Shown here piece after piece: positions 15,464 to 22,334 of a DNA stretch of 25,892 nucleotides (position 1 is its first letter; every line of letters starts with the position of its first letter). Source of the DNA: DATEOR01 sp046734455 (GTDB lineage: Bacteria; Actinomycetota; Thermoleophilia; Gaiellales; Gaiellaceae); contig JBKPRJ010000072.1 of NCBI GenBank assembly GCA_046734455.1, forward strand, positions 1 through 25,892, in the 5' to 3' direction. Made by a program: the position numbers and the translations under genes. The notes beneath the pieces are model-generated. The model saw only the letters and a program-made list of their open reading frames with translations, was not told where the DNA came from and did not search any database.

Positions 15464-16292
15464 GCAGGCTCCCCGCCGCCTCCACAGCCGCGCCCGCCGG
15501 CATGAGCCCGACGAGCTCGCTCCCGGCAACCTCGGCGCCGCGAGCCTCGGCCTCCGAGACGATCCTCTCCACGATCGTGTGCAGCGCGGCCGCCTCCCAG
15601 TCGGTCACGTTCATGCTGACTTGCACGAGGCCCGCCTTCGGCAGGTCGAGGCCGAGAGCGCGCACGCCCGGGAAGCCGCCGTCCCGCTCACGGACGAGTG
15701 AGGCGATCTCGCGCGCGGTCTCGAGAGTCGCGCCGCGGAGGTTGACGTTGAAGGCGATGAGCGGTCGCCGCATCCCGATCAGCACTCCGCCGGCCGTCGG
15801 GTGCAGCTTGGAAGGCCCGCGGTCAGGAGAGAGCTCGCCGGAGTCGACCCGGCGCTGGAGCTCTTCCGGGCCCCCGCGGCGGAAGAAGGCCGGCTCGCGG
15901 CCGTCCTCCCTCAGCCGGGCGTAGAAGAAGACCGGCAGCTCGAGCTCGGCGGCCACCCGGTCGGCAAGAGCGAGCGCCGCCTCGCGCGCGGCCGGCTCGT
16001 CCTCGGGCCGAAGCGGCACGAGCGGGACGACGTCGGCCGCACCGATCCGCGGGTGCGCTCCCGCGTGCCTCCGCAGGTCGATTCGCTCCGACGCGGTCCC
16101 GATTCCCGCGAGGAGCGTGTCGACGAGCTCCTCCCCGGAGCCGACCAGCGTGAACACCGAACGGTGGTGGTCCCAATCGGTGTGGATGTCGAGCAGCCGC
16201 GCCGGGCGCGACATCGAGCCCTCGAGGGCTGCGACGACCTCCGGGTCTCGCCCTTCAGAGAAGTTCGGCACGGATTCGAGCGGGAAAGGCAC
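15405..16292 (-). CDS. ftcD: Glutamate formimidoyltransferase (single-domain)
   Basis: The protein has 295 residues. It transfers the formimidoyl group of N-formimidoyl-glutamate, the HutI product, to tetrahydrofolate, releasing glutamate (EC 2.1.2.5). The N-terminal LESVPNFSEGRD (5-16), the DIHTDWDHHRSVFTLVG block and RRHAGAHPRIGAADVVPLVPL (75-95) are characteristic; H80 corresponds to the catalytic histidine of the mammalian enzyme. The cyclodeaminase domain of the mammalian bifunctional FTCD is absent, so 5-formimidoyl-THF must be processed by a gene elsewhere. It starts at GTG 16292 with TATCCT 6 nt upstream. It lies apart from hutHUI, separated by the aminopeptidase-MFS pair, but completes the route histidine to glutamate. 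Confidence 0.95.
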   Translation of the reverse strand: MPFPLESVPNFSEGRDPEVVAALEGSMSRPARLLDIHTDWDHHRSVFTLVGSGEELVDTLLAGIGTASERIDLRRHAGAHPRIGAADVVPLVPLRPEDEPAAREAALALADRVAAELELPVFFYARLREDGREPAFFRRGGPEELQRRVDSGELSPDRGPSKLHPTAGGVLIGMRRPLIAFNVNLRGATLETAREIASLVRERDGGFPGVRALGLDLPKAGLVQVSMNVTDWEAAALHTIVERIVSEAEARGAEVAGSELVGLMPAGAAVEAAGSLLRIEGFDSRHVLELRLLDD

Positions 16293-16298
16293 GGGTGC

Positions 16299-16304
16299 AG
16301 GATA
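16299..16304 (-). promoter_or_regulatory. -10 element TATCCT for ftcD
   Basis: TATCCT on the minus strand lies 6 nt before the GTG at 16292, the same arrangement as at 829-834. Confidence 0.5.
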
Positions 16305-16327
16305 AAAGCGGGCGGGAAGGCCGTCGA

Positions 16328-16333
16328 TACACT
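16328..16333 (+). promoter_or_regulatory. -10 element TACACT for the ABC exporter operon
   Basis: TACACT lies 16 nt before the GTG at 16350, leaving a leader of roughly 9 nt. It is 23 bp from the divergent ftcD -10 box. Confidence 0.4.
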
Positions 16334-16349
16334 CGGCGTTGGGTCACCT

Positions 16350-18128
16350 GTGGACGTAGAGAAGCACCCGAACCTGCATACGTTCGCCCGTTTGCTCGGG
16401 TTCCTGCGCCCCTACCGCTGGTCGCTCACCATCTCGATCGTGCTCGCGGCCCTGTCACAGGCGGCCGCGATCGCGCTCGTCCGCATCAGCCAGAGCGTGA
16501 TCGACCTCGCGATCCGGCCGCGCGACGAGCAGATGCTCTGGGAGCTCATCGGGCTCATCGCCGTGATCGGCTTCGTGAAGGCGGTCCTCATGGTCGGCCG
16601 GCGCTTCATCTCCGGACGGCAGGCGCTCGGCGTCGAGTTCGACATGCGCAACACGATGTACGCGCACCTCCTGCGCCTCTCGTTCGGCTTCTACGACCGG
16701 AACCAGACCGGCCAGCTCATGTCCAGGGCGACCGTCGATCTCCAGGCCGTGCGCTTCTTCCTCGGCTACGGGCTCATCTTCTTCTTCCAGCACGTGCTCA
16801 CGGTCGTCGGCGTGACGGCGATCATGCTCTGGACGGACTGGAGGCTCGCGCTCGTCGCGCTCGCGATCACGCCGTTCGTCGTCCTGCTCGCGTATCGCTA
16901 CTCGAAGGTCTCGCACCCGGTGCTGCGCGACGTCCAGCAGAAGATGGCGGACGTCGCGACCGTGGCAGAGGAGAACATCGTCGGCGTCCATGTCGTCAAG
17001 TCGTTCGCGCAGGAGGAACAGGAGCAGGAGAAGTTCCAGCGGCGCTCCAACGCGGTCTTCGAGCAGACCGTGCTCGCGAACCGCCAGCGGTCGCTCTACG
17101 TGCCCCTCCTCTCCTTCGTACCCCTGCTCGCCCAGGCGGCGATCCTCCTGGTGGGCGGCTGGATGGTCACGCACGGCAGCCTGACCGTCGGCCAGTTCTT
17201 CGCCTTCAACCTCTACGTGACGATGCTGATCATGCCCCTGCGGATGCTCGGCATGTGGATCGGGCAGTCCCAGCGCGCCACAGCATCCGGCGAGCGAATC
17301 TTCCAGGTGCTCGACGAGCCCGAGGAGATCGCGGACAAGCCGGACGCGGAGCCTCTGCCCGCAGGGCCAGGGCGGATCCAGTTCGAGAACATCTCGTTCG
17401 GCTACGACGCAGAGCGCTTCGTGCTTCACGGAGTCGACCTCACCATCGAGCCCGACCAGAACGTCGCCGTCATCGGCCACACCGGTTCCGGGAAGACGAC
17501 GCTGACCGCGCTCGTGCCGCGCTTCTACGACGTTACGGAGGGCCGCGTGCTGATCGACGGCGCGGACGTGCGCGATGTCTCCCTCGCCTCGCTTCGCTCG
17601 CAGATCGCCGTGATCTCGCAGGATCCCTTCCTCTTCTCGACCACGGTGCGGGAGAACATCGCCTTCGGCGCGCCGGGAGCGAGCGACGAGGAGATCGAGT
17701 CGGCCGCGCGGCTCGCCCAGGCGCACGAGTTCATCGTCGAGCTCCCCGAGGCGTACGACACGGTCATCGGCGAGCGCGGGATCACGCTCTCGGGCGGCCA
17801 GCGCCAGCGCATCGCGATCGCACGGGCGATCGCCATGAACCCGCGCATCCTCATCCTCGACGACGCGACCGCTGCCGTCGACGCGACCACCGAGGCGCGA
17901 ATCCGCCTCGGCCTGCGCGAGGCGATGAAGGGACGGACGACGCTGATCATCGCGCACCGCCTCTCGACGATCTCGCTGGCCGACGAGGTCGTCGTCCTCG
18001 ACCACGGCCGTGTCGTGGCGCGCGGGTCGCAGGCAGAGCTCACGGAGTCGAGCCCGGTCTACCGGGAGATCTACGAGCACGGCCTCGTCGACCGCGAGCT
18101 GGCCGCGCGCCTGGAGGCCACGGCATGA
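16350..18128 (+). CDS. ABC exporter half-transporter, NBD with Asp in place of catalytic Glu
   Basis: The protein has 592 residues: an N-terminal six-span exporter domain (about 20-310) fused to an ATP-binding domain (about 340-580). Walker A is GHTGSGKT (376-383), the Q-loop is in VISQDPFLF, the signature is the canonical LSGGQ (480-484), Walker B is ILILDD (500-505) and the H-loop histidine is H536. The residue after Walker B is D505, not Glu, and the D-loop reads ATAAVD. This is the hallmark of the degenerate site in heterodimeric exporters such as TM287/288, BmrCD and LmrCD. The GTG at 16350 fits family alignment at the N-terminus. The stop overlaps the next half-transporter gene as ATGA, so the partner is made alongside. 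The substrate is unknown (drug or lipid type). Confidence 0.95.
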   Translation: MDVEKHPNLHTFARLLGFLRPYRWSLTISIVLAALSQAAAIALVRISQSVIDLAIRPRDEQMLWELIGLIAVIGFVKAVLMVGRRFISGRQALGVEFDMRNTMYAHLLRLSFGFYDRNQTGQLMSRATVDLQAVRFFLGYGLIFFFQHVLTVVGVTAIMLWTDWRLALVALAITPFVVLLAYRYSKVSHPVLRDVQQKMADVATVAEENIVGVHVVKSFAQEEQEQEKFQRRSNAVFEQTVLANRQRSLYVPLLSFVPLLAQAAILLVGGWMVTHGSLTVGQFFAFNLYVTMLIMPLRMLGMWIGQSQRATASGERIFQVLDEPEEIADKPDAEPLPAGPGRIQFENISFGYDAERFVLHGVDLTIEPDQNVAVIGHTGSGKTTLTALVPRFYDVTEGRVLIDGADVRDVSLASLRSQIAVISQDPFLFSTTVRENIAFGAPGASDEEIESAARLAQAHEFIVELPEAYDTVIGERGITLSGGQRQRIAIARAIAMNPRILILDDATAAVDATTEARIRLGLREAMKGRTTLIIAHRLSTISLADEVVVLDHGRVVARGSQAELTESSPVYREIYEHGLVDRELAARLEATA

Positions 18129-19930
18129 GGGTCTGGCAGCCGGGGTCGCACCTGACGATGCAGCGCGGCGCCGAGGTCGAGGACTGGTCGTGGCGGCGCA
18201 CGGCGCACCGCATCTCGACCCTCGCGCGCCTCGCGGCCCGCTACAAGACGCGGACGACGCTCGCGGTCGTCACGCTCCTCGCGGCGACGCTCACCTCACT
18301 CGCTCCGCCGTACCTCGCGAAGCTCGCGCTCGACGACGGCATCCGCGCGGAGGACTACCGGCGGCTCGTCGAGGTCGTCCTCGTCTTCATCGCGGCCGGC
18401 GTGCTCAACTGGCTCGCGAGCAGCGCGCAGACCTACTTCACCGGCTGGACGGGCGAGCGGATCCTCGCCGACCTGCGCGACAAGCTCTTCCGCCACCTGC
18501 AGCGGCTCTCGCTCGGGTTCTACGAGCGCAACCGCGCCGGCGTGCTCATCAGCCGCCTGACGAACGACGTCGAGGCGCTCGACCAGCTCGTCACGGACGG
18601 CGTCACGAGCCTCTTCCAGAACACTCTGATCCTCGTCGGCTCGGCTGCGATCCTCTTCGCCCTCGACTGGAAGCTCGCCCTCGCCACGCTGGCCGTTTTG
18701 CCCTTCATGGCGATCGCGACCGCGATCTTCCGCATCGTCTCCTCGCGCGCCTACCGGGCCGTGCGGGAACGGCTCGGCATGGTGACGGCGACCCTCGCCG
18801 AGGACATCGCCGGCATGCGGATCGTCCAGGCCTTCAACCGCCAGTCGGCCAACGAGCGCCACTTCCAGGAGGTCAACGAGCACTACCGGGAGGCCAACCA
18901 CGTCACCGTCGTGACGAACGGCCTCTACTTCCCGTTCGTCGACTTCCTCTCGACGGCCGCGACGGCCATCGTCCTCGGCTACGGCGGCTACCGCTACTTC
19001 GGCAACGACCTGACGATCGGGACGCTCCTCGCCTTCATGCTCTACCTCTCGAACTTCTTCGATCCGGTGCAGCAGCTGTCGCAGCTCTACAACACGTTCC
19101 TCGCCGCGGTCGCCGCGCTGGACAAGATCACCGAGGTGCTGGACGAGGAGCCGGACATCCTCGACGCGCCGGACGCGCGCGACCTGCCCACCATTCAGGG
19201 GCACGTCCGCTTCGAGGACGTCCGCTTCGGCTACGGCAAAGGCGTCGAAGTCCTGCACGGGATCGACCTCGACGTGCCGGCCGGGACGACGGTGGCCCTC
19301 GTCGGCCACACGGGCGCCGGGAAATCCACCATCGCCAAGCTCCTCGCGCGCTTCTATGACCCGCGCGAAGGCCGGATAACGATCGACGGCCACGACCTCC
19401 GGACCGTCACGCAGGAGAGCCTCCGCAGCCAGCTCGGCATAGTCCCCCAGGAGGGGTTCCTCTTCGCGGGCAGCGTGCGCGAGAACATCGCCTTCGGCCA
19501 GCCGGACGCGACACAGGCAGAGATCGAGGCCGCGGCGCGCGCGGTCGGCGCGCACGACTTCATCACCGCGCTCGAGAACGGCTACGACACGGACGTCGCC
19601 GAGCGCGGCGCCCGGCTCTCGCTCGGCCAGCGCCAGCTCGTCGCCTTCGCGCGGGCACTCCTCGCCGACCCGCGCATCCTCGTCCTCGACGAGGCGACCT
19701 CGAGCGTCGACATCGGCACGGAGCGCCGGATCGAGCTCGCGCTGCGCACGCTGCTCGCCGGCAGGACGGCGTTGATCATCGCCCATCGTCTCTCGACGAT
19801 CCGAAACGCCGACCTGATCGTCGTCCTCGAGCACGGCCGCGTGGTCGAGCAGGGGACGCATGACGAGCTGCTCGACCGCGAGGGGCTCTACCTCTCGCTC
19901 TACGGCGACTGGGCGTCAGCCGCAGCCTGA
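18125..19930 (+). CDS. ABC exporter half-transporter, NBD with catalytic Glu and altered signature
   Basis: The protein has 601 residues with the same order: membrane domain (about 45-335), then ATPase domain (about 360-595). Walker A is GHTGAGKS (394-401), the Q-loop is in IVPQEGFLF, Walker B is ILVLDE (518-523) with the catalytic E523, the D-loop is ATSSVD and the H-loop histidine is in IIAHRLST. The signature is LSLGQ (498-502) instead of LSGGQ. Together with the Asp in the partner, this places one degenerate and one consensus ATP site in the predicted heterodimer. It begins with an extra hydrophilic tail of about 30 residues. The ATG overlaps the upstream stop by 4 nt. Confidence 0.95.
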   Translation: MRVWQPGSHLTMQRGAEVEDWSWRRTAHRISTLARLAARYKTRTTLAVVTLLAATLTSLAPPYLAKLALDDGIRAEDYRRLVEVVLVFIAAGVLNWLASSAQTYFTGWTGERILADLRDKLFRHLQRLSLGFYERNRAGVLISRLTNDVEALDQLVTDGVTSLFQNTLILVGSAAILFALDWKLALATLAVLPFMAIATAIFRIVSSRAYRAVRERLGMVTATLAEDIAGMRIVQAFNRQSANERHFQEVNEHYREANHVTVVTNGLYFPFVDFLSTAATAIVLGYGGYRYFGNDLTIGTLLAFMLYLSNFFDPVQQLSQLYNTFLAAVAALDKITEVLDEEPDILDAPDARDLPTIQGHVRFEDVRFGYGKGVEVLHGIDLDVPAGTTVALVGHTGAGKSTIAKLLARFYDPREGRITIDGHDLRTVTQESLRSQLGIVPQEGFLFAGSVRENIAFGQPDATQAEIEAAARAVGAHDFITALENGYDTDVAERGARLSLGQRQLVAFARALLADPRILVLDEATSSVDIGTERRIELALRTLLAGRTALIIAHRLSTIRNADLIVVLEHGRVVEQGTHDELLDREGLYLSLYGDWASAAA

Positions 19931-19932
19931 TC

Positions 19933-19938
19933 TACGCT
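19933..19938 (+). promoter_or_regulatory. -10 element TACGCT
   Basis: TACGCT lies 10 nt before the ATG at 19949, just after the ABC operon stop. The leader would be only a few nucleotides. Confidence 0.4.
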
Positions 19939-19948
19939 AGGCGCCACC

Positions 19949-20626
19949 ATGCAGGCGGGCGCGGTCATCGGCAAGGCGTGGGACATGTACAAGGCGCACT
20001 GGCGTCACCTGGTGCCCATCGCGTTCGTCGTCTACGTCCTCATCTCGCTGCTGATCCTGCTGCTCGGGACGCTCGGCTGGCTGGGCGCTCTGCTCGGCTT
20101 CGTCGCCAGCATCGCCGGCATCTTCTGGCTGCAGGGGGCGCTCGTCCTCGCCGTGGACGACGTTCGCGACGGGCGGGCCGACCTCTCCCTCACCCAGACG
20201 CTCGACCGTGTGACGCCGCACCTGGGCACGCTCGTCGCCGCCGGCCTGCTCGCGGGAATCGCGATCGCCATCGGCCTCGTGCTCCTCATCGTCCCGGGTC
20301 TTTACCTGATGACGATCTGGCTCCTGATCGTGCCGGCGATCATGCTGGAGAACCGCGGCGTCGGGGATTCGTTCGGCCGGAGCCACGAGCTCGTGCGCGG
20401 CTACGGATGGTCCGTGTTCGGCGTGATCGTCCTGACCTTCCTGATCTTCATCGGCGTCGGGATCGTCTTCGGGATCCTCGACTCGGCCGTCGACAGCGCC
20501 TGGCTGAGCTTCGTCCTCAATGTGATCCTCCAGACGGTCACGGCCCCGTTCCTGGCGCTCGCGTGGACGAACACGTATTACGAGCTCCGGGATCTGAAGG
20601 GAGCGGAGCCGACCGCAGCCGTCTAA
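19949..20626 (+). CDS. Multi-spanning membrane protein, GPDPase membrane-domain-like
   Basis: The protein has 225 residues with five or six hydrophobic segments (about 22-40, 43-69, 93-117, 118-133, 155-178, 186-206). The pattern AWDMYKAHWRHLVPIAFVVYVL at the start, IVPGLYLMTIWLLIVPAIMLENRGVGDSFGRSHELVRG in the middle and a C-terminal TAPFLALAWTNTYYELRD match the family of small membrane proteins related to the membrane domain of glycerophosphodiester phosphodiesterase. No catalytic domain is attached and the function is unknown. It has its own TACGCT box and lies 18 nt after the ABC pair. Its stop is inside the promoter of the following HD gene. Confidence 0.75.
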   Translation: MQAGAVIGKAWDMYKAHWRHLVPIAFVVYVLISLLILLLGTLGWLGALLGFVASIAGIFWLQGALVLAVDDVRDGRADLSLTQTLDRVTPHLGTLVAAGLLAGIAIAIGLVLLIVPGLYLMTIWLLIVPAIMLENRGVGDSFGRSHELVRGYGWSVFGVIVLTFLIFIGVGIVFGILDSAVDSAWLSFVLNVILQTVTAPFLALAWTNTYYELRDLKGAEPTAAV

Positions 20627-20629
20627 GCT
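20624..20629 (+). promoter_or_regulatory. -10 element TAAGCT for the HD gene
   Basis: TAAGCT begins with the TAA stop of the upstream membrane gene and ends 7 nt before the GTG at 20637. Confidence 0.5.
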
Positions 20630-20636
20630 CGGGTTC

Positions 20637-21518
20637 GTGTCCGAGCTCGACAAGGAGACCCAGGAGCGGATCGAGGATCCGGTCTCCCAACAGGCGGAGG
20701 AAGAGACCCGTCTGACGCCCGCCGAGGCGATCACGCAGATGCGGATCAAGGTGCCGCCGCGCGCGAACCGCAAGCTCGCGACGCTCGTCGACCGCATCAA
20801 CGAGGACGATCAGGTGAAGGCGTGGTGGCACGTCTCGAACGTGAACGCGGTCAAGCGCCTCGAGATCAACGACCACTCGTGGGTGCACATCCAGATCGTC
20901 ACGAACATCGCGCTCAAGCTCCTCCGCCAGCTCACGAAGCACCACGTCGAGCCTGCGATGGTTCGCGACTACGGGATGAGCCGCGACGACGCCGAGATCG
21001 TCGTCGTCCTCGGCGCTCTCCTCCATTGCATCGGCATGTCGGTGCACCGGGAAGGCCATGAGGACTGGAGTCTCTTCCTCGCCGAGCCGAAGATGCGCGA
21101 GCTCCTCGATGGCCTCTACGACGAGCCCGAGCGAACCGTCGTCATCGTCGAGGTGCTGGGCGCGATCACGAGCCATCGCGAGGACGGAAAGCCCCTGACT
21201 CTCGAGGCCGGCATCGTACGGGTCGCCGACGCGCTCGACATGGCGAAGGGCCGGTCACGGATCCCGTTCGAGCACGGCCGCGTCTCGATCCACTCGCTTT
21301 CCGCGGCCGCGATCGACAGCGTCCATATCGGCGACGGGGAGCAGGCGCCGATCTCGATCGAGATCGAGATGAACAACTCCTCCGGCGTCTACCAGGTGGA
21401 CGAGCTCTTGAAGGCCAAGCTCCGCGGCTCGGGCCTGGAGCCCTACGTGGAGGTCGTCGCGCGCATCGACACCGAGGCCGAGAAGAGCCTCATCCCGCTG
21501 TATCGCCTCGAGCTCTGA
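20637..21518 (+). CDS. HD-domain phosphohydrolase-like protein with altered HD doublet
   Basis: The protein has 293 residues. After a charged N-terminal region (1-40), a helical domain contains HD-superfamily landmarks: H80 and H84 in NDHSWVHIQIVTNIALKLL, the doublet position in LGALLHCIGMSVHR (H130-C131), H180 in ITSHRED and VRVADALDMAKGR (D198, D201). The conserved Asp of the HD doublet is Cys here, so metal binding may be weakened or differently organised. The last 80 residues (SIEIEMNNSSGVYQVDELLKAK and following) form a separate alpha/beta domain. Family members hydrolyse nucleotides or act as metal-dependent phosphohydrolases; no substrate is assigned. The start is GTG with TAAGCT 7 nt upstream. 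It ends just before the tRNA-Gln promoter. Confidence 0.75.
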   Translation: MSELDKETQERIEDPVSQQAEEETRLTPAEAITQMRIKVPPRANRKLATLVDRINEDDQVKAWWHVSNVNAVKRLEINDHSWVHIQIVTNIALKLLRQLTKHHVEPAMVRDYGMSRDDAEIVVVLGALLHCIGMSVHREGHEDWSLFLAEPKMRELLDGLYDEPERTVVIVEVLGAITSHREDGKPLTLEAGIVRVADALDMAKGRSRIPFEHGRVSIHSLSAAAIDSVHIGDGEQAPISIEIEMNNSSGVYQVDELLKAKLRGSGLEPYVEVVARIDTEAEKSLIPLYRLEL

Positions 21519-21533
21519 GCGCGGGGCGGACGC

Positions 21534-21539
21534 TACAAT
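21534..21539 (+). promoter_or_regulatory. -10 element TACAAT for tRNA-Gln
   Basis: TACAAT lies 11 nt upstream of the first base of the tRNA, giving a very short 5' leader. Confidence 0.55.
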
Positions 21540-21550
21540 GGCCTCGCCCT

Positions 21551-21621
21551 TGCGGGGTCGTCTAATGGTAGGACGCCTGACTCTGGATCAGGTAGTCAAG
21601 GTTCGAGTCCTTGCCCCGCAG
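21551..21621 (+). tRNA. tRNA-Gln (anticodon CTG)
   Basis: The acceptor stem TGCGGGG (21551-21557) pairs with CCCCGCA (21614-21620), and the discriminator is G21621. The anticodon stem CCTGA/TCAGG encloses the loop CTCTGGA, giving anticodon CTG, which reads CAG. The T arm contains GGTTCGAGTCC. The sequence continues GCCT, so the 3' CCA is not fully encoded. All tRNA arms are present. Confidence 0.95.
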
Positions 21622-21653
21622 CCTCAGAAAAGTGTCGTTTTGGCGAGGTTTTT
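21622..21653 (+). terminator. Probable tRNA-Gln terminator
   Basis: CCTC (21622-21625) can pair with GAGG (21645-21648), with AAAA/TTTT inside (628-631 with 638-641), followed directly by five T. The stem is imperfect. Confidence 0.4.
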
Positions 21654-21801
21654 GTAGGTCGGAATCATCCGATCGAGTTAGTCCGCTCGGCCCACTCTTC
21701 ACCGATAAGAGGGGTAGACGTCGTCAATCACAGCGAGGCGAGGGTGCCGCAGCTCCGCCGCGCTGGCCGACTAACCGCGGCAGGCGACGTCCTCTCCCGA
21801 G

Positions 21802-21835
21802 GAGGGGCGCACGGAAGGAGGATCCGGCGCCCCTC
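21802..21835. other. Two-part hairpin with AGGAGGA in the loop
   Basis: GAGGGGCGC (21802-21810) pairs with GCGCCCCTC (21827-21835). After one bulged A, CGGA (812-815) pairs with TCCG (823-826), exposing AGGAGGA (816-822). Read on the opposite strand the loop is TCCTCCT, an anti-Shine-Dalgarno-like sequence. Confidence 0.4.
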
Positions 21836-21864
21836 ACTCTTCTTCCGCCGGGCTCCGTGAAACA

Positions 21865-21892
21865 CGAAGGCCGCCCGGGAGAGCGGCCTTCG
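21865..21892. terminator. Strong hairpin, possible terminator
   Basis: CGAAGGCCGC (21865-21874) and GCGGCCTTCG (21883-21892) form a perfect 10-bp stem with an 8-nt loop. No T-run follows on the plus strand. Its core stem is the same as that of the hairpin at 24126-24149. Confidence 0.45.
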
Positions 21893-22080
21893 ACGAGGAG
21901 AGGAACGACGCTTTTGCGGCAGAGCGTCGGTCATGGAGTTCCTCGGCAGAACGGCCACTCCTCTTTAGCCCCGCCTACCAATCCTCAAGGTTTGCGCGCT
22001 GCTGCCGATTCAGGCCACGAGGACGCGAAATCCTCCTGCGGCTCGGGGAATGACCGCCAGCAGTCCCCAAGTGGCAGACG

Positions 22081-22104
22081 AGCGGCGGCCCACGGGCCGC
22101 CGCT
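22081..22104. terminator. Strong GC-rich hairpin, possible terminator
   Basis: AGCGGCGGCCC (22081-22091) and GGGCCGCCGCT (22094-22104) form a near-perfect 11-bp palindrome, followed on the plus strand by CCTCCTTAA. It lies just before the tRNA-Glu promoter. Confidence 0.45.
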
Positions 22105-22125
22105 CCTCCTTAATGTCGCGTTCGC

Positions 22126-22131
22126 TACCCT
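22126..22131 (+). promoter_or_regulatory. -10 element TACCCT for tRNA-Glu
   Basis: TACCCT lies 10 nt upstream of the tRNA 5' end, similar to the arrangement at tRNA-Gln. Confidence 0.45.
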
Positions 22132-22141
22132 GTGCCGGTCG

Positions 22142-22214
22142 GGCGCATTCGTCTAGTGGCCTAGGACGCCGCCCTCTCACGGCGGTAGCACGGGTTCGAA
22201 TCCCGTATGCGCCT
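22142..22214 (+). tRNA. tRNA-Glu (anticodon CTC)
   Basis: The acceptor stem GGCGCAT (22142-22148) pairs with ATGCGCC (22207-22213). The anticodon stem CCGCC/GGCGG encloses CTCTCAC, giving anticodon CTC, which reads GAG. The T arm is CGGGTTCGAATCCCG. CCA is not encoded; the discriminator appears to be T, which is unusual for tRNA-Glu. The 3' end is part of an 11-bp inverted repeat with 22237-22247. Confidence 0.95.
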
Positions 22215-22247
22215 TTTCACGCTGCGCCCTTCCACGAAAAGGCGCAT
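22207..22247 (+). repeat. Inverted repeat overlapping the tRNA-Glu 3' end
   Basis: ATGCGCCTTTT (22207-22217) is the exact reverse complement of AAAAGGCGCAT (22237-22247), with a 19-nt loop. The left arm is the 3' acceptor strand of the tRNA plus its T-run, so the hairpin competes with the acceptor stem in the primary transcript. It may serve as a terminator. Confidence 0.6.
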
Positions 22248-22287
22248 GAAGAGCGGGATCAGGGCCGCGCTGGGCCACGGGAGGAGA

Positions 22288-22325
22288 CGCCTGCGGCATA
22301 CACCTGTGCATACATCGCGCAGGCG
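22288..22325 (-). terminator. Hairpin downstream of the membrane/coiled-coil gene
   Basis: CGCCTGCG (22288-22295) pairs perfectly with CGCAGGCG (22318-22325). It begins about 10 nt past the stop of the minus-strand gene ending at 22335. The loop contains a direct repeat GCATAC. No T-run follows. Confidence 0.35.
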
Positions 22326-22334
22326 GGTCGCGAC

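Larger units (their letters stand above)
21654..22125. other. Gene-free, hairpin-rich interval between two tRNA genes
   Basis: No convincing protein gene is visible on either strand. It holds several inverted repeats: a two-part stem with an AGGAGGA loop (21802-21835), CGAAGGCCGC/GCGGCCTTCG (21865-21892), CGACGCT/AGCGTCG (21906-21929), GGAGT/ACTCC (21935-21961), GAGGA/TCCTC (22019-22035), GGGGA/TCCCC (22045-22068) and an 11-bp stem at 22081-22104. This density, ending in strong hairpins, suggests one or two small RNA genes, but no known RNA family is recognised. Confidence 0.35.
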
